Shown here piece after piece: positions 50,639-59,375 of a stretch of DNA of 60,940 bases. The position numbers and the translations under genes are program-made. Source of the DNA: Frankia sp. R82 (lineage in GTDB: Bacteria > Actinomycetota > Actinomycetes > Frankiales > Frankiaceae). Positions within the stretch are counted from its first letter, which is position 1. Each line of letters starts with the position of its first letter. The DNA lies in contig NZ_JAMQQG010000005.1 in NCBI RefSeq assembly GCF_023716925.1, forward strand, positions 1-60,940, read 5' to 3'. Under the pieces are notes generated by a model. It did not search any database. It was not told where the DNA came from and saw only the letters and a list, made by a program, of their open reading frames with translations.

Positions 50639-51175
50639 TCAGTCGGGTTTCTCCTCGTTCATGACGGCAAGCCGTTCGTAGGCAGTGGCGAGTGTCGGCA
50701 CGCTCCACTCGATGCGCTCCTCGTCGGTGGTGGCCGGATCAACCTGATACAGGGTCCAGCTCCCCTTGTCATCACCGACGTACTGGGTACCGAAGCGCTG
50801 TGGCAGTCCTTTCCGCATGAGCCAACGGTCCATGGCAGCCGCCGCGAGCCAGCGGGCACCGGGATGGCCGGCGTCGGCTGCCTTCCGGGCCAGCTCGAAG
50901 CCCAGGTGGTTGTGCTCCGGAAGGTGGCCGTGCTGGAAGATCATCGCTGCATGGTGGAAATCGGCGGCGGTGCGAACCTGGCCGGTCTCCAACAGGCTCA
51001 TGACGGCGATTCGGCGCTGCCGGTCCCGGTCGGCGACGTCGGGCGGCAGCTCCCGGTCACGACGATCGTTCTGGTCGGCCTCGAAGAACTCACGTAGTCG
51101 TGGGTTCGCCCCATCCGGGAGCGGTGCTGGAAGTCGAAGAAGCAGCTCCGGAAGGTTGAAGATCTCGGTGGACAT
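50639..51175 (-). CDS. DUF6624-like protein
   Basis: The product is 178 residues from ATG 51175. FHHAAMIFQHGHLPEHNHLG then FELARKAADAGHPGARWLAA, and AAMDRWLMRKGLPQRFGTQY, match the DUF6624 pattern (QHG...A..L...A...G...AR.L.A..DR.L...G..Q..GTQ). The fold is probably a short helical repeat. The enzymatic role is unknown. It stands between the rph gene (convergent) and the DUF2182 gene. Confidence 0.72.
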   Translation of the reverse strand: MSTEIFNLPELLLRLPAPLPDGANPRLREFFEADQNDRRDRELPPDVADRDRQRRIAVMSLLETGQVRTAADFHHAAMIFQHGHLPEHNHLGFELARKAADAGHPGARWLAAAAMDRWLMRKGLPQRFGTQYVGDDKGSWTLYQVDPATTDEERIEWSVPTLATAYERLAVMNEEKPD

Positions 51176-51257
51176 GGCTCGATTCTGACCCACGCCGTCA
51201 CCAGAAACAGGGCCCATGCGTCGCCGCGGTTCGGTGCTGGGCCAGGACTGGAGGATG

Positions 51258-52082
51258 TCAACCGGGTTTCACGACGGTGGAGACAACGCGGACGGCCGTG
51301 ACCGGCAGGCGTGGGCACCAGGCCGGGGGCGCCGGTGGGTCGAAGGACTCGGCCCAGAGATAGAGCGTGACGACCGCCATCGCGGCCAGATGCCAGCGGT
51401 CGAACAGCAGCGGCACCATCATGAGTGCCCAGCAGGATCCGAGGCACCACAGCGCGTGCGTACCGCCGAACCGCAGGGCGTCGCGGTCCGCGGGGCGGCC
51501 GAAGGCGGCGATGAGCGGCTGCACATGGTGCCGGTTGAGACAGCGCTGTTTGAGTGGCGAGAGCTGCCAGAGCGCCGCCGCAGCGATGGCGGACCCGATC
51601 GCGACAGCGCCGCTGCCCGCGCCCGCCCGGACCGCTGCCGCAAGCCCGAACAGCACCAGCCCACCCGCCGTCCAGACTGCCACGTAGGCGGCCACCAGCA
51701 GGGTCAGCGTTCGCCGGCGCCGGCTGGGCAGACTGCGCGCGTGCACGTGACGCAGGACCGGAACGAGCAGCGGAGCCATCATGGCGGTCAGCATGAAGGG
51801 CCATCCGAGCAGGAACATCTGTAGCGATCCGGTCGACAGTGATCCGTTGGATGGTGATCCGGTTCCAGCGCCCGGCAGCATGCCTGACATGCCTGGCATG
51901 CCAGGCATGTCGTTCGTGTGCTGCATGGTGTGCAACTGCCGCGCGCCGTGCAGGTGATGCCCCGACGTTGCCGGCAGCAGGTGGACGGCCAGGGTGGCCG
52001 CCCACGCCAACGCCGTGACGACCAGAACCGGGGTTCGGAGCCGGCGACGGTGGCGGGCCTCGGGTGTCGGCTGGGAGCGCAT
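51258..52082 (-). CDS. DUF2182 integral membrane protein
   Basis: The product is about 274 residues with about seven hydrophobic segments. WPFMLTAMMAPLLVPVLRHV, the AALWQLSPLKQRCLNRHHVQ loop and LGSCWALMMVPLLFDRWHLA match DUF2182 (predicted metal-binding membrane protein). An external-looking loop before this is Met/His-rich (MQHTNDMPGMPGMSGML), of the kind that binds copper. The start is uncertain: ATG 52082 is used, while TTG 52100 overlaps the tyrosinase stop. The gene is the second in an operon with the tyrosinase, suggesting it could deliver or export copper for it. Confidence 0.78.
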   Translation of the reverse strand: MRSQPTPEARHRRRLRTPVLVVTALAWAATLAVHLLPATSGHHLHGARQLHTMQHTNDMPGMPGMSGMLPGAGTGSPSNGSLSTGSLQMFLLGWPFMLTAMMAPLLVPVLRHVHARSLPSRRRRTLTLLVAAYVAVWTAGGLVLFGLAAAVRAGAGSGAVAIGSAIAAAALWQLSPLKQRCLNRHHVQPLIAAFGRPADRDALRFGGTHALWCLGSCWALMMVPLLFDRWHLAAMAVVTLYLWAESFDPPAPPAWCPRLPVTAVRVVSTVVKPG

Positions 52083-52096
52083 CGCCCGGGGCCGGG

Positions 52097-53632
52097 TCAA
52101 CGGCCGCTGCGGAAGATGCTGATCCGGCCGACGCTGACGTCCGCCTCGGGCGCGACCGGGCCGATCGGCACGATCCGGACCGGCAACGTGTCGACGTCGA
52201 ACGAGCTGTCCAGGTGGAGCTGGTCGACGATCTGCGTGATCTCCAGGACGAAAGTGAGGCCCTGACCGGCATGTTCCTGGTCTGGGGCGCTTGCCTTGCG
52301 CAGGCCGAACGGCGCGATGCTGCCGGCGAGCCGGTCAGGGAAGGCGGCTGGGTCCTGATCGTCGGGCACACCGACGTAGACGTCGAAGGCGGCCCGGTCC
52401 GACTGCCCACGGATGTTCTCGAGGTTGAGGAACACCTGCTCCGGCGCCGCTGCGGGACTGCCCACGGCGCGCAGCGCGGGGGCGAGCCGCGCGGTGACCT
52501 TGCGGCGCATGCCCGCATCGAGCCGGACGTGGCTGCGTATGTCGCTGCCCTGGATCGGTACCGGCCCGGGGGAGGTGCCGACCAGTTCGACGTGGGTGTC
52601 CTCCGGCACGGGTCGCGCTCCTTCCAGCCGGGCGGCGATCTCGGGACGCGCCAGCCGTTCCCGTGGCTCGGCGGGCGGTGCCGCAGCGATCGCCGACGGC
52701 AGATCGGTGTAGGTGTACCCAAGCGTTACCAGGTCGGTCACCTCGCCCGGAGTAAAGGTCCAGGTGCTGCCGTCGGGTTTCGGCATGGCGAAGGCCCGCT
52801 GGCCGCGTCCGGCCGGGCCGGCGGCCCAGCGGGCGCCGGTGGGATTGCGATGGGATGGCGTGGCCCGGTTCCAGGACTCCCACAGCCGGTCGATGTTGGC
52901 GTGGTGCAGCCAGAAGACCGGGTCGAGACCGGCGGTATCGGGCACCGTCATGACCCCCGGCAGGACCCCGTTGTCGCCGCCCACCAGAACGTGCACCATG
53001 TTGTGCGGCTGACTTTCGAGGGCGCCGGGGATCCGCCCGGAATGTGAGAAGCCCGTATCGACGCCACCGAAACCCGGGCTGGCGCCGTTCGACACCCCGG
53101 TGAAGGCCCGCTCGTTCATCGCCCGCAGGTTCACGTTGTTGAGTGGCACGAAAACCTTGCCGTCGCCCGCCGGACCGTATCGGGCCGGTACGAACAGCGG
53201 GTTGGTACCTCCGTCCGGCCAGTCGGGCCGGGCGAACGCGGGTGGGAGGGCGTTCTGGCCGGGCTTGAAGTAGTCCCAGTACGGCAGGGCCCAGTCGGCC
53301 GGCCCCCCGAGCCTGACGATCTCGGCCCGAACGACCTGTTCGAAGGCGAGCAGGTACCCGCGGTGCCACGGCAGAAAATTCCAGCTGCCGTGCTGGCACT
53401 GAGCCCAGAACCGCCGACGCAGCGCGTCGCTCGGCAGCCGGTCGGACGCACCGAGATAGCCGAGCTGCCGCCACAGCTGCCGGTCGAACCCGTGGATTCC
53501 GGCGTAGAAACGCCAGCTCGTGGGCTCGGAGAGCGGCCGCTCCCGCATCGCGGCCACGCCGCGGGCGTACCACAGGATCGGCTCAGCCCATTCGCCGCCA
53601 AGTTCCCATACATTGGGCCGGGTATATGTCAC
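52097..53632 (-). CDS. Tyrosinase/catechol oxidase with plant-PPO-like C-terminal domain
   Basis: The product is a 511-residue protein from GTG 53632 (GAGGA upstream). The type-3 copper site is complete: CuA His47 (FYAGIHGFD), His81 (CQHGSWNF) and His90 (PWHRGYLLAFE), with the same nine-residue spacing as plant enzymes; CuB His210 and His214 (PHNMVHV) and His243/244 (DPVFWLHHANIDRLWE). The C-terminal half contains LGYTYTDLPSAI and a beta domain VFLNLENIRGQSDR to LTFVLEITQIVDQLHLDSSF and VRIVPIGPVAPEADV, which resembles the DWL/KFDV region of plant polyphenol oxidases. No signal peptide is visible. It oxidises phenols or catechols. Confidence 0.92.
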   Translation of the reverse strand: MTYTRPNVWELGGEWAEPILWYARGVAAMRERPLSEPTSWRFYAGIHGFDRQLWRQLGYLGASDRLPSDALRRRFWAQCQHGSWNFLPWHRGYLLAFEQVVRAEIVRLGGPADWALPYWDYFKPGQNALPPAFARPDWPDGGTNPLFVPARYGPAGDGKVFVPLNNVNLRAMNERAFTGVSNGASPGFGGVDTGFSHSGRIPGALESQPHNMVHVLVGGDNGVLPGVMTVPDTAGLDPVFWLHHANIDRLWESWNRATPSHRNPTGARWAAGPAGRGQRAFAMPKPDGSTWTFTPGEVTDLVTLGYTYTDLPSAIAAAPPAEPRERLARPEIAARLEGARPVPEDTHVELVGTSPGPVPIQGSDIRSHVRLDAGMRRKVTARLAPALRAVGSPAAAPEQVFLNLENIRGQSDRAAFDVYVGVPDDQDPAAFPDRLAGSIAPFGLRKASAPDQEHAGQGLTFVLEITQIVDQLHLDSSFDVDTLPVRIVPIGPVAPEADVSVGRISIFRSGR

Positions 53633-54018
53633 TTCATCCTCGCAGGTGAAGATTTTGGTGGGACTTCGGTGGGGCTTTGGTGGGGCACGGCATCGATGGG
53701 TTACGAAGTTTTCGGTCCTTCGGTCGGGCGTGCAAACGAGCCCGCCTCCAAAGAATTGGCGCGAACGCTACCACGGAGGGTGCGTGCCGTCGCCCTGCCG
53801 GTGTCCGTTCGCCAGTCATGTTTCCGACACGGCCTCGGGTCCGCACCGTGCGCCGCCAGGTGGTTTTCCTGCTTGGCAGCAGAGGCCGTGGGTGAAAGCC
53901 CATCGCCCTCGTTGGAAGGGGTCGAAGGCAATCCGATGAAGCGACGTAACCTGCATCGGAACGTCCGTCGAGTGCAAGGGTGCGCGGGGTGCCCAGATCC
54001 GTTGTCGGGGCTGGCTGA
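53633..54018. other. Low-GC intergenic stretch
   Basis: This is about 390 bp. Near 53651-53685 it has an imperfect 11-bp triplet repeat (GGTGGGAC, GGTGGGGC, GGTGGGGC). It is less GC-rich than its surroundings and contains no supported gene. It may carry the tyrosinase promoter. Confidence 0.4.
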
Positions 54019-54386
54019 CGATCTGCCCAAGAGTCCGCGGCCGCAAGCGTCGCAGAGCAGGCACCCACAGAGCAGGCACCGGAAATCCGGATCGATGTGG
54101 AGGCCACCCGCTGCGGCGAGGCCGCCGGCATCGACACACTCCGGACCGACCTCACGCCCGACGAGGCGACCGCCCGGATCCAGGCCAATGCCACGAAGGA
54201 TTCCGTCGAGCTCGAGACTACGATGAGTTCGTCAGGATCCTGACCAGTACCGACCCCGATCCCGACCGGTACTCAAGGGAGTTCCACGAGCGACTGGACG
54301 CGCTCGGCCTGGTGGACGCGGACGATTTCGACCCGGATTCGTGCGGCCTCCGGACCGTGAACGCAGGCCTGTCCGCCGGCAGCTAG
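54019..54386 (+). pseudogene. Frameshifted remnant of a short protein gene
   Basis: Frame 1 reads AEQAPTEQAPEIRIDVEATR, then CGEAAGIDTLRTDLTPDEAT and ARIQANATKDSVELE, then ends at TGA 54241. From the same point frame 3 continues YDEFVRILTSTDPDPDRYSR, then EFHERLDALGLVDADDFDPD, to TAG 54384. Joined by a single indel around 54211-54220 the two make a plausible acidic protein of about 120 residues. The reading has no N-terminal start above 54097 (GTG). No family is recognised. Confidence 0.55.
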
Positions 54387-54427
54387 CCGCGCCCATCGGC
54401 AGGGAGTTCCGGACCCGGGTCTTCCGT

Positions 54428-54874
54428 TCAGTCGTCCGGGCTCCACTGCCAGTGGGGCACCTCGCGGATCGGGTGCAGGTCGGCGTCGGTGACGGCCCAG
54501 GAGTTCTGCTGGGCGACCTGCGCGCCGAACTCGATGTGCTCGCGCACCGCCGCGCGGAACGGGACGTCGTCGGGCAGGCCGGCCTCGTCGAGGGCCAGCA
54601 GGTAGGCCTCGACGAACCGGCCGCGCTGCTCATCGGTGATCTGAAGATGCCGGTGGACGTCGATCAGGTACTGAAAACCGGTTTCCTGGCTGAAGCGGTC
54701 GGGGCCGCCGAACGACTCCGCGGTGAACGAGGTGAGCCGGTCGACGTGGGTCGGCACACGCTCGGGGAAGAGCGTGCTCAGTACCGGATCGGCGAGTGCC
54801 TTCGCGTAGAACAGCTCCTCGAGCCGGTGCAGGGCGTCTTCACCGCCGGCGTGCTCGTAAAGCGTCTCGGCCAT
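54428..54874 (-). CDS. Truncated haemoglobin (group II-like)
   Basis: The product is a 148-residue protein from ATG 54874 (GAGGGGAG eight bases upstream). The 2-on-2 globin motifs are GGEDALHRLEELFYAKALAD, PVLSTLFPE, TSFTAESFGGPDRFSQETGF, the proximal-His region LIDVHRHLQITDEQRGRFVE, and the C-terminal EVPHWQWSPDD with its Trp. It binds O2 or NO in the cytoplasm. It is divergent from a LysR regulator that may control it. Confidence 0.9.
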   Translation of the reverse strand: MAETLYEHAGGEDALHRLEELFYAKALADPVLSTLFPERVPTHVDRLTSFTAESFGGPDRFSQETGFQYLIDVHRHLQITDEQRGRFVEAYLLALDEAGLPDDVPFRAAVREHIEFGAQVAQQNSWAVTDADLHPIREVPHWQWSPDD

Positions 54875-55039
54875 GGCGTCGGCTCCCCTCGGTCGACAGG
54901 CACTGTCCGCGCATCCGCTGCGTGAAACGCTAGGGCGATGCCCGAGACAGGGGAAACAGAAGTTTTCGGTGGTCCCACAGCCGCCGTCGGTCGATCGGCG
55001 GCACGGTCGGTACCACCGTTCGTACCGCCGTCCGTCTCG

Positions 55040-55939
55040 GTGCGGTTCGACCTTCGTCAGCTCGCCTACTTCGTGGCGGTGGCCGAGGAACTGAACTTCA
55101 CCCGCGCGGCGCGGCGCCTCAACGTGGCCCAGCAGTCGCTGAGCAGCGCGATCGCGCGGCTCGAGGCACACGTCGGGTTCGACCTGTTCGAGCGCTCCTC
55201 CCGCACGGTGGCGCTGACCGAGCGTGGGTCCAGCTGGCTGCCCTATGCCCGTGACCTGCTCGCCGTCGCACAGCGGTGCGCGAACGCCGCGCACGACCTC
55301 GCCGCCGGCGACGGCGCCAGCCTGCGTGTCGGGCTGGCCGCCACCGCGGCGGTCGAGATCACGCCGAGGCTGCTGCAGGTCCATGCCGAACGGCACCCCG
55401 GTGTCCGGGTCGTCACGAGGCACTACGGCCTCGAGGATCCGACCGGTGGGCTGCGCACCCACCGCAGCGACGTTGCCATCGTGCGGCCACCGTTCACCAG
55501 CACAGGGCTGGAGCTGGCGGTGGTGGCCACCGAACCGAGGTTCGTGGCTCTCTGGGCCGGTCATCCGCTCGCGACCAGGCAACATGTCGAGTTCGAGGAG
55601 ATCGCCGACCTGCCGTGGATCGACGTCGTCTCCGCGGACCCCGTCTGGTGCGCGTTCTGGCGGGTGAACGAGCGGCGCAGCGGACCGGTGCGGTTCGGCG
55701 CGCAGGGGCACACCCTGGATGATCTGCTCGACGCGGCCCGCGCCGGCCGGGCCGTCGGTCTGGTCCCCGCCTCGATCGCCCGCGCGCAGCGCTGGCCCGG
55801 CCTGGTGTTCGTCGAGGTCACGGACATCCCGGGTTCGGACGTCGCCATCGCCTGGAACACGACCGCTCCCCTGCCCGCACCGGCCCGTGCCTTCATCGAC
55901 CTCGCCACGACGCTCGCCGCCGGCCAGCCACCCGGCTGA
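55040..55939 (+). CDS. LysR family transcriptional regulator
   Basis: The product is 299 residues from GTG 55040 (VRFDLRQLAYFVAVAEELNF); ATG 54938 is an alternative. The helix-turn-helix is TRAARRLNVAQQSLSSAIAR, then LEAHVGFDLFERSSRTVALT. The effector domain runs SLRVGLAATAAVEITPRLLQ to DDLLDAARAGRAVGLVPASI. LTTRs activate divergent operons and respond to a small coinducer. The haemoglobin gene is divergent, 165 bp away, and is the likely target. Confidence 0.92.
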   Translation: MRFDLRQLAYFVAVAEELNFTRAARRLNVAQQSLSSAIARLEAHVGFDLFERSSRTVALTERGSSWLPYARDLLAVAQRCANAAHDLAAGDGASLRVGLAATAAVEITPRLLQVHAERHPGVRVVTRHYGLEDPTGGLRTHRSDVAIVRPPFTSTGLELAVVATEPRFVALWAGHPLATRQHVEFEEIADLPWIDVVSADPVWCAFWRVNERRSGPVRFGAQGHTLDDLLDAARAGRAVGLVPASIARAQRWPGLVFVEVTDIPGSDVAIAWNTTAPLPAPARAFIDLATTLAAGQPPG

Positions 55940-55974
55940 TCGGCGTCAGCGACAGCCGGGCTGCTGGATCGCCG

Positions 55975-56952
55975 TCATGCGCCTGCTCGCGGTGCCAGCG
56001 CGCGGCGGTCGAGCTGGGCGACCAGCAGATTCGGGTCGGTACGGGTGAAGAACGCGCTGTTGGAGACGTAGACGGTGTCGCCGCGCAGCTGGACGTGGGT
56101 GGGATTGGACAGTCCGTCAGCCGCGGTCAGGACCACCTGTGGCTGGCTACCGGGGCGGATCAGGACGACCTGGTTCACCGCGATCAGGGGAGCGAGGATC
56201 GTGTCGTCCGGGCCGAACACGGTGAAGTTGTCCACCCCGCCCGCGGCTAGGCCGCTCACCACCGTCTGGATCGGCCCGGCCGATCCAGACGGGCCGATCG
56301 GGATCTTCACGATCGTGCCCCGGTCGGTGTTGCTGACCCAGACGTGACCGCGGTGGACGGTGATCCCGTTGGCGCCGAACAGCTGACTGCGGGTCAGCTC
56401 GGGGCCGCTGGCCCAGACCCTGGGCGTGCCGCCGGTCGTGCGTACCCGCCAGACCACGCCGAGAGCCGAGTCCGCGACATAAAGCTCACCGGTCTGCTCG
56501 TCCAGGGTGAGGCCGTTGGGAAAGGCCTGTGCGGGCAGGTGGGCGATCTGTTCCGGCGCGCCGCCGCGCCGGATCCGCCACACGCCCGAGTCGGCGTTGC
56601 CGGTGCAGTTGAGCACATAGACCGTGCCGTCGTGCCCGCGGGCGATACCGGAGCTGTAGGAGCCCTGCAGGATCGGGCAGGCGCCGCTGCGGGGCAGCTG
56701 GCCGACCTGCTCCACGCTTCCGTCGCGGCGCACCCGCACGACCGAGCTCGCGTTGGCCAGCGAGATCAGCGCCGATCCGCTCGGTTCCAGCGCGATGCCC
56801 TCGGGGGACTGCCCCGCATTGACGTCGAAGTGCGCGACGATACGTGGGTCGGAGACCGGGGGTGTGGCCGCGGTGGCCCGGGTCGTGCTGCTGGCGAGCA
56901 GCGCGGCGCTCAGCATGGCGAGAACGCCGAGCGCGCGGAACCGTCTTCTCAT
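55975..56952 (-). CDS. Secreted beta-propeller (ScyD/ScyE-like, SMP-30/NHL type)
   Basis: The product is 325 residues from ATG 56952 (GGAGAC about eleven bases upstream). A Sec signal (FRALGVLAMLSAALLASSTT, then RATAA) precedes a six-bladed propeller with repeated motifs: FDVNAGQSPEGIALEPSGSA; VWRIRRGGAPEQIAHLPAQA; FPNGLTLDEQTGELYVADSA; ITVHRGHVWVSNTDRGTIVK. This pattern fits the ScyD/ScyE family described around scytonemin biosynthesis and related exported SMP-30-like proteins. No ligand can be inferred. The stop is convergent with LysR (36 bp). Confidence 0.83.
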   Translation of the reverse strand: MRRRFRALGVLAMLSAALLASSTTRATAATPPVSDPRIVAHFDVNAGQSPEGIALEPSGSALISLANASSVVRVRRDGSVEQVGQLPRSGACPILQGSYSSGIARGHDGTVYVLNCTGNADSGVWRIRRGGAPEQIAHLPAQAFPNGLTLDEQTGELYVADSALGVVWRVRTTGGTPRVWASGPELTRSQLFGANGITVHRGHVWVSNTDRGTIVKIPIGPSGSAGPIQTVVSGLAAGGVDNFTVFGPDDTILAPLIAVNQVVLIRPGSQPQVVLTAADGLSNPTHVQLRGDTVYVSNSAFFTRTDPNLLVAQLDRRALAPRAGA

Positions 56953-57169
56953 CGGGTGTTCGTCTCCAGGATCTGGGTGGGGTCTTCTGGGCAGGGTTTT
57001 CCGGGCACGGCTGACGGCGGCGCGAGGTGGGTGGGGTGAGCGCCGTCCACGACACCGGATGCCGCACCGGGTGACCCGGCTCCGGCACGGCCCCCTTTCG
57101 GCCGGGATGATGGACCGCACCTCGTGGAGCCGGGTAATCTCGGCTGGCAAAGTATCTTGCGAGAACATA

Positions 57170-57189
57170 TATCTTGGATGGACGAGATA
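57170..57189. promoter_or_regulatory. Imperfect MarR-type dyad upstream of the MarR gene
   Basis: TATCTTG-N6-CGAGATA pairs with one mismatch and is the TATCTTG-n6-CAAGATA type favoured by MarR proteins. A second TATCTTG half is at 57153-57159. It lies just upstream of the MarR start and so suits autoregulation. Confidence 0.65.
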
Positions 57190-57203
57190 CAAGGGGGTGG
57201 GGC

Positions 57204-57641
57204 ATGCCTGACGATCCGCCGCGCGGCGTGGTGCAGACGCAGATCTTCGACGCGGTGGTGCACATGATCGCGGGGGCGATCCTGCACAGCCACGAGGTCG
57301 CCGAGAAGATCGGTCTCGGTGCGAGCGACGCCCAGTTCCTCACGCTGCTGCAGGTGCACGGGCCGTTGACACCCGGCCGGCTCGCGGAGCTCAGCGGCCT
57401 GACCACCGGCACGGTCACCGGCGTGGTCGATCGGCTGGAGCGGGCCGGCTACGCCCGGCGGGACCGCTCGTCCGACGATCGCCGCAAGGTCGTGGTGTCC
57501 CGCGTCGAGGAGAAGGTGCAGCAGGACATGCGTCCCCTGTACGAGGGATACGGTCAGGACCTGCTCGACCTGCTCGGCCGCTATGACGACGATCAGCTCG
57601 CCGTCATAGCCGACTTCACGACCCGTCTCGCCCGCCAGTGA
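57204..57641 (+). CDS. MarR family transcriptional regulator
   Basis: The product is a 145-residue protein from ATG 57204 (AAGGGGGTGGGG upstream). The N-terminal dimer helix (VVHMIAGAILHSHEVAEKIG) is followed by a winged helix-turn-helix (ASDAQFLTLLQVHGPLTPGR; LAELSGLTTGTVTGVVDRLE; RRDRSSDDRRKVVVSRVEEK). Its final 26 bp overlap the end of the convergent MmyB-type regulator gene. Confidence 0.93.
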   Translation: MPDDPPRGVVQTQIFDAVVHMIAGAILHSHEVAEKIGLGASDAQFLTLLQVHGPLTPGRLAELSGLTTGTVTGVVDRLERAGYARRDRSSDDRRKVVVSRVEEKVQQDMRPLYEGYGQDLLDLLGRYDDDQLAVIADFTTRLARQ

Positions 57642-58467
57642 ACCGTCCGTCGGTGCGTGCGGTGTGCGTGACCAGGGTCTGTTCCGGATGATCGGTGACA
57701 CTCAACACGACGTGCGAGTACTCCGTCGGACCGAGACGTGGATGGCGGAGCCGCTTCACGCCGCTACCACCGATCGGCACCACGTCGTGGTTCGGCCACC
57801 ACTGCCGGACCCGTGCGCTGGCGTGCAGGAGTTCGGCGATGAGCGCGGCGACGCTCGGCTCGTTCGTGTACGCCGCGGTGGCCAGCCGGAACCGTCCGAG
57901 CATCGCGCGCGCCTCGCGCTCCCAGTCCAGGTAGACGTGCCTGGCCTGCTCGTCGGTGAACATCCACCGCACCAGGTTCCGGTCCGCCGGTGGCCGCGCA
58001 TCCCAGTCGGTGAACAGCTCACACGCCGCCGAGTTCGCGGCCAGCACATCCCAGCGGCGCCCCTTCACAAAGGTCGGATGAGGGTCCAGGCGTCGGACCA
58101 GATCGACGACGCCGACAGCCACCACCTCGCTCGGCGGCTCCGACCGCCCGTCGGGCGCGGGGCGCGGCCCGGCGCGGCCAGCCCGGCCGTAGGCCAGCAC
58201 GTCCAGGTACTGACGTTCGGCGGCGTCCAGGCGTAGGGCGGTGGCAAGCGCGTCGAGAACCTGCGTGGACGGGCGGACCTGGCGCCCCTGCTCGAGGAAC
58301 GCGTAGTAGGTGGGCGACAGGTTCGCGAGCAGGGCGACCTCCTCGCGGCGCAGGCCGGGCGTGCGCCGCCGTTCCCCCGGTGGGAGACCCACCGCCGCCG
58401 GGGTGAGCCGGGCCCGCCGGGAGCGGAGCAGTTCGCCCAACGCGGCCGGATCCCCATCAGGTCCCAT
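57616..58467 (-). CDS. XRE-family regulator with MmyB-like ligand-binding domain
   Basis: The product is 283 residues from ATG 58467. The N-terminal HTH (LGELLRSRRARLTPAAVGLP; GLRREEVALLANLSPTYYAF; LEQGRQVRPSTQVLDALATA) ends before the MmyB-like domain (VLAANSAACELFTDWDARPP; RWMFTDEQARHVYLDWEREA; LGPTEYSHVVLSVTDHPEQT). This class includes activators of antibiotic synthesis such as MmyB; the ligand here is unknown. It is divergent from the DLH-like gene. Confidence 0.93.
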   Translation of the reverse strand: MGPDGDPAALGELLRSRRARLTPAAVGLPPGERRRTPGLRREEVALLANLSPTYYAFLEQGRQVRPSTQVLDALATALRLDAAERQYLDVLAYGRAGRAGPRPAPDGRSEPPSEVVAVGVVDLVRRLDPHPTFVKGRRWDVLAANSAACELFTDWDARPPADRNLVRWMFTDEQARHVYLDWEREARAMLGRFRLATAAYTNEPSVAALIAELLHASARVRQWWPNHDVVPIGGSGVKRLRHPRLGPTEYSHVVLSVTDHPEQTLVTHTARTDGRFTGGRDGS

Positions 58468-58546
58468 GCGCCAGCAGCCTAGTCACGCCAGTACCAGTAA
58501 GGGCGTGCTGTGGTCGCGCATCCTCCGGAGACGAAGACTGCTCCCT

Positions 58547-59278
58547 ATGGACGTTGTCAGGCAGTGGATTGAGATACCGGTGGAAGACGGCACCACGATG
58601 GCCGCGTACTGCGCCCGACCAGCCGGTGATTTTTCCCCGGTCGGTGTGATCGTGGCGCATGAACTGTTCGGTGTGAACCCCGGGATCCGTTCGGTGGTGG
58701 ACGAGATCGCAGCCGCCGGGCATCTGGTGGTCGCGCCGGAGTTCTACCACCGTGACGCTGAAACGGGTCGGTATCTGTCCCGGGACGATGCCGGGCGCGA
58801 CGAGGGTTTCGCCCTGTTGCACAGGATGTCCCGGGTGGGGGCGATCGCCGATGTGCGCGCAGCGGCCGCGGTGCTGCTGGAGCGGTACGAGGTCCGGGAG
58901 ACCGCCATGGTCGGTTTCAGTGCCGGCGGCCACCTGGCCTATCTTGCCGCAGCCACGCTGCCGATTTCTCGCACCGCCGTCCTGTACGGCGGCTGGCTCC
59001 CGACCACCGACATTCCGCTCAGTCGCCCGGAGCCCACACTCGAGCTGACCCCGGGAATAAGAGGGGAGCTTCTTTTCCTCGTCGGAGAGCGCGATTTCCT
59101 GATCGACTCGGGCCAGCGAGACAAAATTTCCGCCGCCCTGCGTGCCGCGGGCGCCCGACACGAGATCGTCGCTTACCCGGAAGTTCAGCACGCATTTTTC
59201 TGGCCCGATACGCCTGCCTTCGACCAGGATGCCCGGGACGACGCCATGAAAAGGATTCTCGTACTGCTCTCCCGGTAG
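58547..59278 (+). CDS. Dienelactone hydrolase-like protein with Ser nucleophile
   Basis: The product is 243 residues from ATG 58547. VGVIVAHELFGVNPGIRSVV is the DLH N-terminal active-site region (E with H), the nucleophile elbow is AMVGFSAGGHLAYLAA (Ser where dienelactone hydrolases have Cys), and the acid/His loop is LFLVGERDFLIDSGQRDKIS and YPEVQHAFFWPDTPAFDQDA. Typical DLHs (GFCxGG) hydrolyse dienelactone in chlorocatechol breakdown; the Ser version is likely a general esterase. It is divergent from the MmyB-type gene. Confidence 0.88.
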   Translation: MDVVRQWIEIPVEDGTTMAAYCARPAGDFSPVGVIVAHELFGVNPGIRSVVDEIAAAGHLVVAPEFYHRDAETGRYLSRDDAGRDEGFALLHRMSRVGAIADVRAAAAVLLERYEVRETAMVGFSAGGHLAYLAAATLPISRTAVLYGGWLPTTDIPLSRPEPTLELTPGIRGELLFLVGERDFLIDSGQRDKISAALRAAGARHEIVAYPEVQHAFFWPDTPAFDQDARDDAMKRILVLLSR

Positions 59279-59375
59279 CCGTGAGCGGCGGGGCAGGGTC
59301 CGCCGGGGGGATGCGGACGGGGCAACCGGCCTCGTCCGTTCTCGTCGCTGGTGGTTCCGCGGCGGCTGGTCCCGG

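Noticed and set aside
53634-54194. 186-codon minus-strand frame
   Set aside because: It is compositionally unlike a protein and overlaps the frameshifted + strand gene, which reads better.
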